Below are positions 6,226 to 15,159 of a DNA stretch of 25,382 nucleotides, piece by piece. The notes under the pieces are model-generated. The model had not been told where the DNA came from. It saw only the letters and a list, made by a program, of their open reading frames with translations, and searched no databases. Origin of the DNA: an uncultured Alphaproteobacteria bacterium (GTDB taxonomy: Bacteria > Pseudomonadota > Alphaproteobacteria > CAAHEQ01 > UBA3637); the NCBI GenBank assembly GCA_934203105.1, contig CAKPYQ010000015.1, positions 1 to 25,382 of the forward strand, read 5' to 3'. The translations under genes were made by a program, and so were the position numbers. Position 1 is the first letter of the stretch; the number at the start of each line of letters is the position of its first letter.

Positions 6226-8649
6226 ATGAATAACGCAAACATCATAACATGCGCAAAACGGCGCAAGCTAACGGGGCGTTCAATGCTTGAAATGCTGGGC
6301 GTGCTGGCAATCATCGGAGTTTTGTCCGTATTGGCCATAAACGGCTATAATTACGCCATTACCAAACACAAAGCCAACGAAATCCTTGACAACGAGCAAC
6401 TTTTGGCCTTTGTTGTCACTCACCAGCTGGACGCAGGACACAAAATCAACATAAATGAAGTCAAAACGCCCTATACCGTTACGGCCGAAAAAGTCAATGA
6501 TAAAGCTTTTGGCATTTATATCAGTGACTTGCCTGAACGGGTCTGCAAAATACTTTTGCAAAACGCTCCCAAAGGCGTTAAAATGGCGGTAAACGACGTT
6601 TTTTATTCGGATAATACGGATATTTGCCAAAACAGCAATGTCGTCCAATTTTATCACAATTTAAATGATGAGGATGAGGACGCAGATGATGACAAAGATT
6701 GTCTGCCCGACTTCGGATCGCATTGTACAGCCACTCAATTAACCGACGGCAATTGCATCTGTACTGCGTGTGAGGTAGGCTATACTTTAAACGCCGGCGA
6801 ATGTGAAGAAGAAGAATTGACTTGTCCGCCGAACGCCTCTGTCGACGGCGACGGAGAGCCAACCGATGTTGATGGGTGCAATTGCGATGCGGACACGCCC
6901 AAATGGTCAGGCAATGAGTGCCGTGCCGAAAATTGCGCTGATCGATTGATTGCTGCAACTTTGGCCGGCGGCTGGGGCGTTGAGGAAGAATTAAAAGCCG
7001 CGATCACAAACCTTAATTCCGATAATATCGAATATACCGGCAACATTGAAATCCGGAGCGATGCAAATTTAAGCGGGTGTTCATTAACGGTAAACGGCTA
7101 TTTTTGGTTGGAAGACGCAAAAATGGATGTCGATTCGATAACCGTTACGACTAAAACAAACAATATCGCTTTGGGGTTAAGAGGCAACACCACTTTAAAT
7201 GTCAAAGGTGACATCAGAGCTTCGTCGGCAAAACATCAAGGCTTGTTCAATCAAAACGGAACGATTACGGCACAAAACATCTTTATCCCGTCCGCCCAAA
7301 ACACAGGAGTATACAACAATGGCGGTTCGATCACGGTATCGGGGAAAATTGAAGCAAACTCAACATCTGATGTGGGCATTTCCAACAACGCCACGATAAC
7401 GGCGGGCGAAGTTGTGGCCATTGCTCAAAAGCGCGGGATCAGCAATGAAGGAAGCGGCGTATTAAAGGCGGCCGGCAACATAACGGCCTCGTCCCAAACA
7501 ACGCACGCGATTACATCGGGCAACACGGCGACCATCGAATCGAAAAACGGTTCGATTACCGGAGTGGCCGAAAGCGACAGCGCAAACGGATTAAATTTAA
7601 GCAACACAACCGCTCTAAAAGCAAGTTCAGGCATTTACTATTGTCCGGCCATGTGGAAAGCCACCACCGCGACAGTTGATCCGGCGGCGACGTGTTCTGG
7701 CGAATGCAATCGCGGCAGCTGTGTTTGTTCTGCCACCGACCCAAATTGCGAAACAATGGCACGTCAAAACGGCGAATGTATTTGCACAAAATGTAAAGAA
7801 GGCAGCAGCTTTGATGAAAATAACATCTGCCAAAGAACTTCTTGTTACGACAATTCATCGGCCGGCGGAACGGGCGACCAAACGGCCTTGGAAAATTGCA
7901 AATGTAATGCAGACGCACCGCTGTGGAATGGTTCGGCATGTGTCGCCGATACATGTGCAAACCGCGCCATTAAAGCAATGGTCAATTCCAACTATGGCAT
8001 GGCCGAAACATTAGAGCCGAAATTCAAATCTTTAATCTCCTCTGATATGGAATTTACCGGCAATATGGAGTTTAAAACAGACGTCGACTTATCCGCTTGC
8101 TCTTTAACGATTGACGGATACTATTATTTGGAAAATGCCGAAATGCAATTAAAAAGCTTGCACACATCGACAACGGAAAATTCCAAAATCGCCGCGAACT
8201 TTTTGAATGCAAAGCTGACCGTAACGGGCGATATTTATGCTTATTCCAAAACGAATTTCGCATTTGATATCAACAACACGACCGTATCGGCCTCAAATAT
8301 TACAGCTGTGTCGGACAAGGCCGCATTCAGAAGCACAAAAAACAGCGTATTAAATGCGTCCGGCAAGTTAACCGCCACGGCAAACAACGGAATCGCTATA
8401 CAAAATGATACCGGAACGATTACAATCAACGGCGATATTTTGGCCACGTCTGAAAAAAGCAACGGCATTTTAAATCGTGCTTCGATCACATCGACAAACG
8501 GAACGATTACCGGCATTTGCTCTTCCAAATCGACGGCGGGTTTAAGTTTGATTTCCGGCTCGATAAACGCAAAGGCAATTTATTATTGCCCGTCAATGAC
8601 GGGAAGCGCATACACTACGACTCCCGAAAAATCAGCAACTTGCGAATAA
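6226..8649 (+). CDS. Pilin-like, Cys-rich surface protein with two beta-solenoid modules
   Basis: The 807-residue protein starts with a class III (type IV prepilin) leader: KRRKLTGRSMLEMLGVLAII, where cleavage after Gly17 would leave Glu at +5, followed by a hydrophobic helix. After a ~100-residue pilin-like head come Cys-rich EGF-like segments (CICTACEVGYTLNAGEC and CNCDADTPKWSGNEC). Then comes a long Thr/Asn/Gly-rich stretch of short beta-strand repeats (GNIEIRSDANLSGCSLTVNG, GDIRASSAK, GKIEANSTSD), typical of a right-handed beta-solenoid. The whole Cys-rich plus solenoid unit is duplicated: residues ~160-490 and ~490-807 both have NCxCxADxPxWxGxxC, EFTGN/EYTGN, SLTI/VxGY and IYYCPxM. It is probably displayed on the surface or a pseudopilus. 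AAGGA lies seven bases before the ATG. Confidence 0.75.
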   Translation: MNNANIITCAKRRKLTGRSMLEMLGVLAIIGVLSVLAINGYNYAITKHKANEILDNEQLLAFVVTHQLDAGHKININEVKTPYTVTAEKVNDKAFGIYISDLPERVCKILLQNAPKGVKMAVNDVFYSDNTDICQNSNVVQFYHNLNDEDEDADDDKDCLPDFGSHCTATQLTDGNCICTACEVGYTLNAGECEEEELTCPPNASVDGDGEPTDVDGCNCDADTPKWSGNECRAENCADRLIAATLAGGWGVEEELKAAITNLNSDNIEYTGNIEIRSDANLSGCSLTVNGYFWLEDAKMDVDSITVTTKTNNIALGLRGNTTLNVKGDIRASSAKHQGLFNQNGTITAQNIFIPSAQNTGVYNNGGSITVSGKIEANSTSDVGISNNATITAGEVVAIAQKRGISNEGSGVLKAAGNITASSQTTHAITSGNTATIESKNGSITGVAESDSANGLNLSNTTALKASSGIYYCPAMWKATTATVDPAATCSGECNRGSCVCSATDPNCETMARQNGECICTKCKEGSSFDENNICQRTSCYDNSSAGGTGDQTALENCKCNADAPLWNGSACVADTCANRAIKAMVNSNYGMAETLEPKFKSLISSDMEFTGNMEFKTDVDLSACSLTIDGYYYLENAEMQLKSLHTSTTENSKIAANFLNAKLTVTGDIYAYSKTNFAFDINNTTVSASNITAVSDKAAFRSTKNSVLNASGKLTATANNGIAIQNDTGTITINGDILATSEKSNGILNRASITSTNGTITGICSSKSTAGLSLISGSINAKAIYYCPSMTGSAYTTTPEKSATCE

Positions 8650-8663
8650 AGGGGACGCCTGCG

Positions 8664-9971
8664 ATGCCATGCGCTCAGTACAAATTGGACAAGGCACAAA
8701 GTCAACTGTTTGACTTAATCGAATCTTCCGACAAAAATGTTTTTGTCCAAGGGCAAGCCGGCACGGGTAAATCTACGTTTATCAATTACTTGAAGACACA
8801 CAGCAAGAAAAATATTCGGCTGGTCTGTCCGACGGCCATTGCAGCAATTAACATTGGCGGTGTAACGATTCATTCTTTATTTAAGTTGCCCTTATCCGAT
8901 TTTTTTATTGCGGATCAGGTGCTAAAAGAACCACGCCGGCAATTAAAGTCTGTTTTGAAAAAAACGGATTTGCTGATCATCGACGAAGTATCAATGGTAC
9001 GGCCGGATATGTTGGATATGATAGATTTGCTTTGTCAACAGGCCAAGCAAAATTCAAAGCCTTTCGGAGGTTTGCAAATGTTGTTAATTGGCGATTTATG
9101 CCAATTGCCACCGGTCATTAAATCAACGGCTTATCAGGTTTTTGAAAAAGCTTACGGCTATAAAATGCCCTATTTTTTTGACGCAAAAGCTTACAAAAAT
9201 GGAGCCTTTTGCAAAGTCGAACTGACAAAGGTTTACCGACAGCAAGACAAAACATTACTGGAAAACTTGATCAAAATCCGGCAAAGCAAAGACGTTGAAA
9301 AAGCAATTGAGTATTTTAACTCATGCAAAATAGCCGATGAAAACATCATAATGACGGCGATGACAATCACACCTTATAAGTCTGTTGCTGACAACATCAA
9401 TCGATGGCGATTGAGCTCAATCAACGCGCCGACACGCACTTATCAGTGCCAAACAAAAGGCGTTTTTGATAATGCAAAAGACACTCCCGCCCCAAAAAGT
9501 TTAACATTAAAAGTCGGAGCTTTGGTCATTTTCAACAAAAACGGCACGTTATGGATCAATGGCACGGCGGGAATTGTTGAAAAATTGGATAACGATGTTA
9601 TTTCGATTCGATTGCTTCAAACCGGTACTTTGGTCACCGTTCAACGCGAAGAATGGAAAAGTCATACATATGAATATGACCGTGAAACGGGGCAAGTCAA
9701 GGAAAAAGAAACGGGCTCGTTTGTTCAGTTTCCGTTGCAATTAGGCTATGCATTGACAATCCATAAAGCGCAGGGCAAGACATTAGATAAAGTCATTATT
9801 GACATAGACAAAGGCGCGTTTGCACATGGGCAGCTTTATGTTGCGCTTTCTCGGACGCGGAAAAAAGAGGATATGCATTTACTCAAACGCATAGATGAAA
9901 GCGACATCATCACCGATCCGCGCATCAACGCGTTTTTATATCAAGAAGAAAATACAAGTTCGAACATTTAA
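8664..9971 (+). CDS. PIF1-like superfamily 1B DNA helicase
   Basis: This 435-residue ATPase has the helicase motifs in order: Walker A GQAGTGKST (30-38), Walker B LLIIDEVSMV (DE 107-108), motif III GDLCQLPPV, VYRQQD (motif IV region), GYALTIHKAQGKT (motif V) and YVALSRTR (motif VI). This pattern fits the PIF1/RecD-like helicases, which move 5' to 3' and unwind forked or structured DNA. The frame is open back to 8517, inside the previous gene, but the ATG at 8664 follows the previous stop by 14 bases and has a GGGG-rich site, so coupled translation is likely. The CRISPR array begins 42 bases after its stop codon; no functional link is shown. Confidence 0.88.
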   Translation: MPCAQYKLDKAQSQLFDLIESSDKNVFVQGQAGTGKSTFINYLKTHSKKNIRLVCPTAIAAINIGGVTIHSLFKLPLSDFFIADQVLKEPRRQLKSVLKKTDLLIIDEVSMVRPDMLDMIDLLCQQAKQNSKPFGGLQMLLIGDLCQLPPVIKSTAYQVFEKAYGYKMPYFFDAKAYKNGAFCKVELTKVYRQQDKTLLENLIKIRQSKDVEKAIEYFNSCKIADENIIMTAMTITPYKSVADNINRWRLSSINAPTRTYQCQTKGVFDNAKDTPAPKSLTLKVGALVIFNKNGTLWINGTAGIVEKLDNDVISIRLLQTGTLVTVQREEWKSHTYEYDRETGQVKEKETGSFVQFPLQLGYALTIHKAQGKTLDKVIIDIDKGAFAHGQLYVALSRTRKKEDMHLLKRIDESDIITDPRINAFLYQEENTSSNI

Positions 9972-10013
9972 CGGCACAAATCTTAAACGAGATGTTTTCC
10001 ATTCACAAAACGT

Positions 10014-11236
10014 GTTATAGTTGACCGTCTGATTAATCTCTGATATAATGATTGATGGCATCAGATTTTCATGGAATGAGTTATAGTTGACCGTCTGATT
10101 AATCTCTGATATAATACGGAACTGGTTTGTTCTTATTTAGGAATGGTTATAGTTGACCGTCTGATTAATCTCTGATATAATTAATCATAGCGTGTCTTAC
10201 GCGTAAATTGCGTTATAGTTGACCGTCTGATTAATCTCTGATATAATGTATTCTTCGCAAGGGTCCAGCGTGCCGAGGTTATAGTTGACCGTCTGATTAA
10301 TCTCTGATATAATTATAAAGCACCTTGAAAGCATCGTTTTGCTGTTATAGTTGACCGTCTGATTAATCTCTGATATAATTATGCAAAGCCCTTTTTTATG
10401 CTTGGGTTAGTTATAGTTGACCGTCTGATTAATCTCTGATATAATTTAAGGGGTGCAAGATGCAAACAAAAAAGAGTTATAGTTGACCGTCTGATTAATC
10501 TCTGATATAATTTAAAAAGCCCTTGCGATGAACGCAATAAGTTATAGTTGACCGTCTGATTAATCTCTGATATAATATGCAAAGCCCTTTTTTTATGCTT
10601 GGGTATGTTATAGTTGACCGTCTGATTAATCTCTGATATAATAAATCTAAAAAAAGGGCTTGACATTTAAAAGTTATAGTTGACCGTCTGATTAATCTCT
10701 GATATAATGCTTTTGCTTGCTGGCAGGTAGGCAATTTAGTTATAGTTGACCGTCTGATTAATCTCTGATATAATGTATTCTTCGCAAGGGTCCAGCGTGC
10801 CGAGGTTATAGTTGACCGTCTGATTAATCTCTGATATAATTATAAAGCACCTTGAAAGCATCGTTTTGCTGTTATAGTTGACCGTCTGATTAATCTCTGA
10901 TATAATTATGCAAAGCCCTTTTTTATGCTTGGGTTAGTTATAGTTGACCGTCTGATTAATCTCTGATATAATAGATAATCATTGCTTGCTAACAGAATGG
11001 TTGTTATAGTTGACCGTCTGATTAATCTCTGATATAATTTGGGACTTAAAAAAAAGGGGTTTAATTGAGTTATAGTTGACCGTCTGATTAATCTCTGATA
11101 TAATGGGGGTCAAGATGTCGAGGTTGCTTTCTAAGTTATAGTTGACCGTCTGATTAATCTCTGATATAATTAGGCGGGCGGTAGTCGCCGGCTTGATAAA
11201 GTTATAGTTGACCGTCTGATTAATCTCTGATATAAT
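10014..11236 (+). CRISPR. Type II CRISPR array: 19 repeats of 36 bp, 18 spacers
   Basis: Nineteen identical 36-bp repeats, first at 10014-10049 and last at 11201-11236, are separated by spacers of 30 bp (one, at 10512-10540, of 29). The repeat starts GTTATAGTTGACCG and ends CTCTGATATAAT. It contains TTGACC at repeat positions 8-13 and TATAAT at 31-36, 17 bases apart, with TGA before the -10, so every repeat reads as a plus-strand promoter firing into the next spacer. The anti-repeat in the tracrRNA (15205-15229) fixes plus as the crRNA strand. Spacers 4-6 (10248-10409) recur exactly as spacers 12-14 (10775-10936), and spacer 9 is a one-base-shifted variant of spacer 6. There is no degenerate end repeat, and only 42 bases lie between the helicase stop and repeat 1. 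Confidence 0.99.
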
Positions 11237-11237
11237 A

Positions 11238-11288
11238 GAAGCCGGACAACACATTGAAAACAAACAAAAAAATGTGTTGTCCGGCTTC
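11238..11288. repeat. Perfect 18-bp inverted repeat between array and cas2
   Basis: The left arm 11238-11255 (GAAGCCGGACAACACATT) is exactly complementary to 11271-11288, around a 15-base A-rich loop. It starts one base after the last CRISPR repeat and ends eight bases before the cas2 stop codon. No T run follows on either strand, so it is not a classic intrinsic terminator, although it may end or stabilise transcripts. Confidence 0.9.
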
Positions 11289-11296
11289 AAAAAACA

Positions 11297-11617
11297 TTAA
11301 AATAATAGTAGCTGCCCATTCTCTTCCCGAGTCGTTTCTTCGTTTTCAATTTCATTATGACCCAGAAAATTATCCGTCATTAAGTATTGTTTATCCGTTA
11401 TGTACAAAAAAGATACCGAACTATTCGGTGGAATATGTATTTTTAAACGTTTTACAATGTTTTTGGAACTGTCCAAGCTGGTACAGGGTTTAATATAAAC
11501 AGAAAATTGTTTCATACTAAACCCATGCTCCAACAAAGTATTTCGAAAACGCGTTGCCCGACGCATTTCTTTTTTGGTTCTGACGGGAATATCAAACATA
11601 CAAATGACCCACATCAT
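11297..11617 (-). CDS. cas2: CRISPR-associated protein Cas2
   Basis: Cas2 is the dimeric, ferredoxin-fold partner of Cas1 in spacer integration. The 106-residue protein shows the first strand MMWVICMFDIPVRTKKEMR with the family's conserved Asp (FDIP), the segment LLEHGFSMKQFSVYIKPC and a later strand VSFLYITDKQY, as in type II Cas2. The frame is open to 11695 inside cas9, but the two ATGs at 11617 and 11614 give the usual start, 19 bases after the cas9 stop, with a CAGG-like site. Cas1, normally between cas9 and cas2 and needed for integration, is absent here. A perfect hairpin sequence follows the gene. Confidence 0.88.
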   Translation of the reverse strand: MMWVICMFDIPVRTKKEMRRATRFRNTLLEHGFSMKQFSVYIKPCTSLDSSKNIVKRLKIHIPPNSSVSFLYITDKQYLMTDNFLGHNEIENEETTREENGQLLLF

Positions 11618-11636
11618 TGACCAGCCTGTTAACGTA

Positions 11637-14600
11637 TTAAGGCGCAGCCTTCGTGCCATTCCACAAAACCTTATGTTTTCGTTTTGTCTTTCCAAAGGGT
11701 GTCAGCTCCACCTTACGCGCTTTTGAATTTATGTAAAAAGATAAACCACGTTCATCTAAGGTATCAACAAACATATATTTTAAATTTTTATTTTTAGGTG
11801 ATGTCATTCGTGCATCGGTAAAATAATCGATGCTACATTTTCCCACACTAAACTTTTTCACACGAGCCAAACAACGTGGTTGATCTGTATAGGAAGCCCA
11901 TTCCGCAGGCGTATCCAATTCCAACAAATCCCCTTGCTGAATTGACCAAATCAATTTAGCCCCGTCTTGTTTCCATTTTGGAACGAAATCTTTTTGATTA
12001 GCGTCAAAGCGTTTAATCACTTCCCAACCGACTTTACCGTCTTTTTGATAAAAATCAATGCAATGATTGTTGCCACCTTCATACGCAAGTCCATGTTTTT
12101 TGATATAAATTAATGATGAATTGCTTTCGTATTGTTTAAACGAATCACTTTTATATAAACCTTTATTTTGAATAATTCGAAAAGCTCTTTGTAATATGCG
12201 CGCTTCCAATACGGGAATTTCTTTTTTGCCATCGGTCAAAAATTGTTCATTTTCGGCATTTAATTCAGCCTTTGCCAATTCAGAATATAGTTCAAAATCA
12301 TCTTTTAGTTTTTGTTGTTTTTCTCTGTCAATCGGAATATTCGGATTCCATTCATCCTTTACCATATCAGGAACTAACAACTTTTTCAAATCTTTATTTG
12401 ATTTAATAGCCTGCATAACCTTTCGTTTATAAACCGTGATCAAAGCATCTTTATTATTCGGATTTTCACATAAGACAACACGTCCCGTTTCTTTATGAAA
12501 TTCACCGTCTTTTGTGTGATTTGGTTTATGTGAAACTTTGACGTGCTTTAACACATCAATCACATATTGCCTGAACTGCGCCACAGTTTCAACGCATTTC
12601 ATCGGTAACGGGTATTCAATTCGTTCTAAATTAACCTCATTTGACATTTTTTGTATCAAAGATCGATTAAGACACGCAACTGTTATCGCATCCATAGCAT
12701 GATGGCGATGATCAATTCTGGGCTTTTTAGACCACTCCGGATTGCATTTTTTTTCATAAAAACGCCAATTTCCATCAATATCAGGTTTTGCACTCCCTTC
12801 GCAAATCTCGCCGGTTTCTCTTTCGATCCAATAAGGCAAACACGGAACATAACGCGGAACGTTTATACCCATTAAATCATATTCCAAACCAAGCAAATTC
12901 CATTTTCCACGTACCGTTGCCGTTTGGGTGCCTCTTACAGGCAATATACGATTTTCGTTTGCCTCCATCACATCTTTACAATCAATGATCGTTCGTAAAT
13001 AACGTGCGGCCAATTTAGAAACATACCGCGTATCTGTTAAATAACGATTTGTTTCATCTTCATCACCACTATCATCGAATTTTTCTGACGCGTCGGATTC
13101 AAAACGCCAAGATTTCGACTCGGGTAATCTGCTCCGTGCATTGTCCAAAATGGCCTTAACAATTTCCGGTGGCCTCGTCGCTTCAAAATAATCATAAGCA
13201 AAGCGATCACCTTTTGCATTATTATCATTTCGATTAACCAAACATAAATTCGAATATGTATCAGAACCTCCTTTTGCTCTGGGAATAATATGTTCTATTT
13301 CAAAACCTGTAAAATATTGGCCAATCTTATTTACAGGATTATACGCATCAACCCACCCTTGTTCTTTTGCCAACTTATATTTTAAGATATTTTTTGAATT
13401 AATAAAAATTCGATGTTCTTGCAGATATTTTTTGGCTTCTTCATTCAAAACTTCATTTTGTCGTTTTTCCAACTCAAATTGTTTTTTGCGCTTTGTTGAC
13501 ATACCTACATCACGCCCCAGTTCAATGTTAATCGAATAAGGCTTGCCATAAATTTTTATGATTTCATTTACAACCTTACGCAACTGATTTAAAATCATAT
13601 GAACAGCCGGATTTGCAACTCTTCCGTACTTAACTTCATCAGCGTTTAAATGCTTGTTATGCAAAATAGTCAATGGAGGAATTACCTGAGTATCACTACG
13701 CAAAATAGCGCCATAGTAAGGCAATGCAGAGCAAGTACCTTGTGTTTGTCTGGCACGTTCTTCTTCGGCCATAAAACGAGGATCTGTTTTAGACAATTCT
13801 TCCGTTACCTCTCGGTGAGACAATCCTGTATTTTTTAACATTTCTAAAATAATTTTGGTTGCAGTTTTACCTAACATTGCACGCCCTTTCGGCAATTTAG
13901 TCAGTAAAAATGCAATCTTTTTTTCGTCTTGTGTATGCAAAATCGGTTTTAATTTTTTAATCAATTCGTCTTCATTTAATAAACGACTGTTTGGATTGTC
14001 GGGATCTTTTATCGGATTGGCTAAAAAATCAATAAACTTTTCTAATTCTTCTTGCGACAAATTTCTAATATAATCGATTTCCTGAAATAACGGAGTAGCA
14101 TATAAGTAGGCTTTGATAATCCGATCTTCATCCAAAGATATTTGTATTTGATTATTCAGCCCTAATACTGATTTAATGGCCTTTCTCCCTGCATTTTTTC
14201 CTTTTAAAAGCAACTCATTGACAATCAAGTTGCGCTGTTCTGTATTCAATTTTATTCGAGCTACATCAGTTTCCAATCGAATATTATTTACTTCTTCATA
14301 AATTCGACGCATTTCAGATAATGGATGTGCTTTTAATAATCGATCTTCATTTTCAAAATAAATACATTTTCCCGTTGCATAGGGTGCGGGCGATTTTTCA
14401 TAAAATAAAATATCATAAATTGTTTGCTTTAAACCATCTTTTTGCATTTGCGGATAATAAACGGCTTGTTTGTCCCAAATCTGATTAAACTCATCTTTGA
14501 CTAAATAGCGTGGAATTGCGTAATCAATGCTGTGATTTTTTAAAGCGTAATCATGTTGACGAACCGGCTTTTTTTCTTCCAAACGTTGATAAAAGAATTC

Positions 14601-15101
14601 ACCCAACGTTGTACAGCCTGTTTTTGTTAAATATTCATTCATCAAATCATAAGATGTCTTTTTCTTTTTTGAAATTTCGCCTTCGTCCAATATTTCCTCT
14701 TCCATTTCTTGCGCCGCGGATACGAAACCGGCGCCTCTGTGTTTTGCAAGATGTAAAATGATTCGGCCGATATAAAAAGGACTTTCCAACTTTGCCCCCA
14801 AAGCGTTTTTTCGCATCAAGTATGGAGAAATAGTTCGAACTTTTCTTGTTCCGTCCGGCGACGTCGTCGGCCAAAGGCCGTTCTCGAACAAAACCGAGGA
14901 TAATAAATTTAAACGTTTTTTAGTTCTGATATTGTTTTTACGAATCGTTCGCTTTATTCTTCTTGTTTCCGCACCCTCTGAAACTTCAAAAATGCGAACA
15001 CCTGCATCAACGATTCGAACACGATTGTTATTTTCATCTAACTCTAAAACGGCGGAACCGATCGACCCGACCCCCAAATCTAAACCCAAGCAATATTTCA
15101 T
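11637..15101 (-). CDS. cas9: CRISPR effector nuclease Cas9 (type II-C-like)
   Basis: Cas9 cuts DNA matched by the crRNA:tracrRNA pair, using a RuvC and an HNH nuclease. In the 1154 residues I see RuvC-I with Asp8 (YCLGLDLGVGSIGSA), an Arg-rich bridge helix (~44-66, ETRRIKRTIRKNNIRTKKR), RuvC-II with Glu527 (INIELGRD), HNH with His604 and Asn618 (EIEHIIPRAKGGSDTYSN), and RuvC-III with His801 and Asp804 (HRHHAMDA). All key residues are present, so it should be catalytically competent. Length, the lack of csn2 and cas4, and the promoter-bearing repeats fit type II-C. The start has a strong AAAGGAG site. Its promoter is at 15131-15159. The last ~300 residues would recognise the PAM, which cannot be predicted here. 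Confidence 0.97.
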   Translation of the reverse strand: MKYCLGLDLGVGSIGSAVLELDENNNRVRIVDAGVRIFEVSEGAETRRIKRTIRKNNIRTKKRLNLLSSVLFENGLWPTTSPDGTRKVRTISPYLMRKNALGAKLESPFYIGRIILHLAKHRGAGFVSAAQEMEEEILDEGEISKKKKTSYDLMNEYLTKTGCTTLGEFFYQRLEEKKPVRQHDYALKNHSIDYAIPRYLVKDEFNQIWDKQAVYYPQMQKDGLKQTIYDILFYEKSPAPYATGKCIYFENEDRLLKAHPLSEMRRIYEEVNNIRLETDVARIKLNTEQRNLIVNELLLKGKNAGRKAIKSVLGLNNQIQISLDEDRIIKAYLYATPLFQEIDYIRNLSQEELEKFIDFLANPIKDPDNPNSRLLNEDELIKKLKPILHTQDEKKIAFLLTKLPKGRAMLGKTATKIILEMLKNTGLSHREVTEELSKTDPRFMAEEERARQTQGTCSALPYYGAILRSDTQVIPPLTILHNKHLNADEVKYGRVANPAVHMILNQLRKVVNEIIKIYGKPYSINIELGRDVGMSTKRKKQFELEKRQNEVLNEEAKKYLQEHRIFINSKNILKYKLAKEQGWVDAYNPVNKIGQYFTGFEIEHIIPRAKGGSDTYSNLCLVNRNDNNAKGDRFAYDYFEATRPPEIVKAILDNARSRLPESKSWRFESDASEKFDDSGDEDETNRYLTDTRYVSKLAARYLRTIIDCKDVMEANENRILPVRGTQTATVRGKWNLLGLEYDLMGINVPRYVPCLPYWIERETGEICEGSAKPDIDGNWRFYEKKCNPEWSKKPRIDHRHHAMDAITVACLNRSLIQKMSNEVNLERIEYPLPMKCVETVAQFRQYVIDVLKHVKVSHKPNHTKDGEFHKETGRVVLCENPNNKDALITVYKRKVMQAIKSNKDLKKLLVPDMVKDEWNPNIPIDREKQQKLKDDFELYSELAKAELNAENEQFLTDGKKEIPVLEARILQRAFRIIQNKGLYKSDSFKQYESNSSLIYIKKHGLAYEGGNNHCIDFYQKDGKVGWEVIKRFDANQKDFVPKWKQDGAKLIWSIQQGDLLELDTPAEWASYTDQPRCLARVKKFSVGKCSIDYFTDARMTSPKNKNLKYMFVDTLDERGLSFYINSKARKVELTPFGKTKRKHKVLWNGTKAAP

Positions 15102-15130
15102 TTTTTCTCCTTTGTTTGAACTTTCAATTC

Positions 15131-15159
15131 AATATATCAAAAAACTATTGACATTTCAA
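15131..15159 (-). promoter_or_regulatory. Predicted cas9 promoter
   Basis: Minus strand: TTGAAA (15154-15159), 17 bases, TATATT (15131-15136) with TGA immediately upstream (extended -10). Its -35 directly abuts the tracrRNA -35 (15148-15153), so the two promoters overlap. Confidence 0.65.

Noticed and set aside
8517..8663. Longer start for the helicase
   Set aside because: The extra 49 codons lie inside the upstream surface-protein gene; 8664 begins just before the first conserved residues.
9972..10013. A CRISPR leader upstream of repeat 1
   Set aside because: Only 42 bases are available and no leader feature is visible; the promoter-bearing repeats make a leader promoter unnecessary. The acquisition end cannot be told.
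10379..11290. Minus-strand open frames inside the CRISPR array giving peptides with repeated IISEINQTVNYN
   Set aside because: They are translations of the CRISPR repeats and have no ribosome sites.
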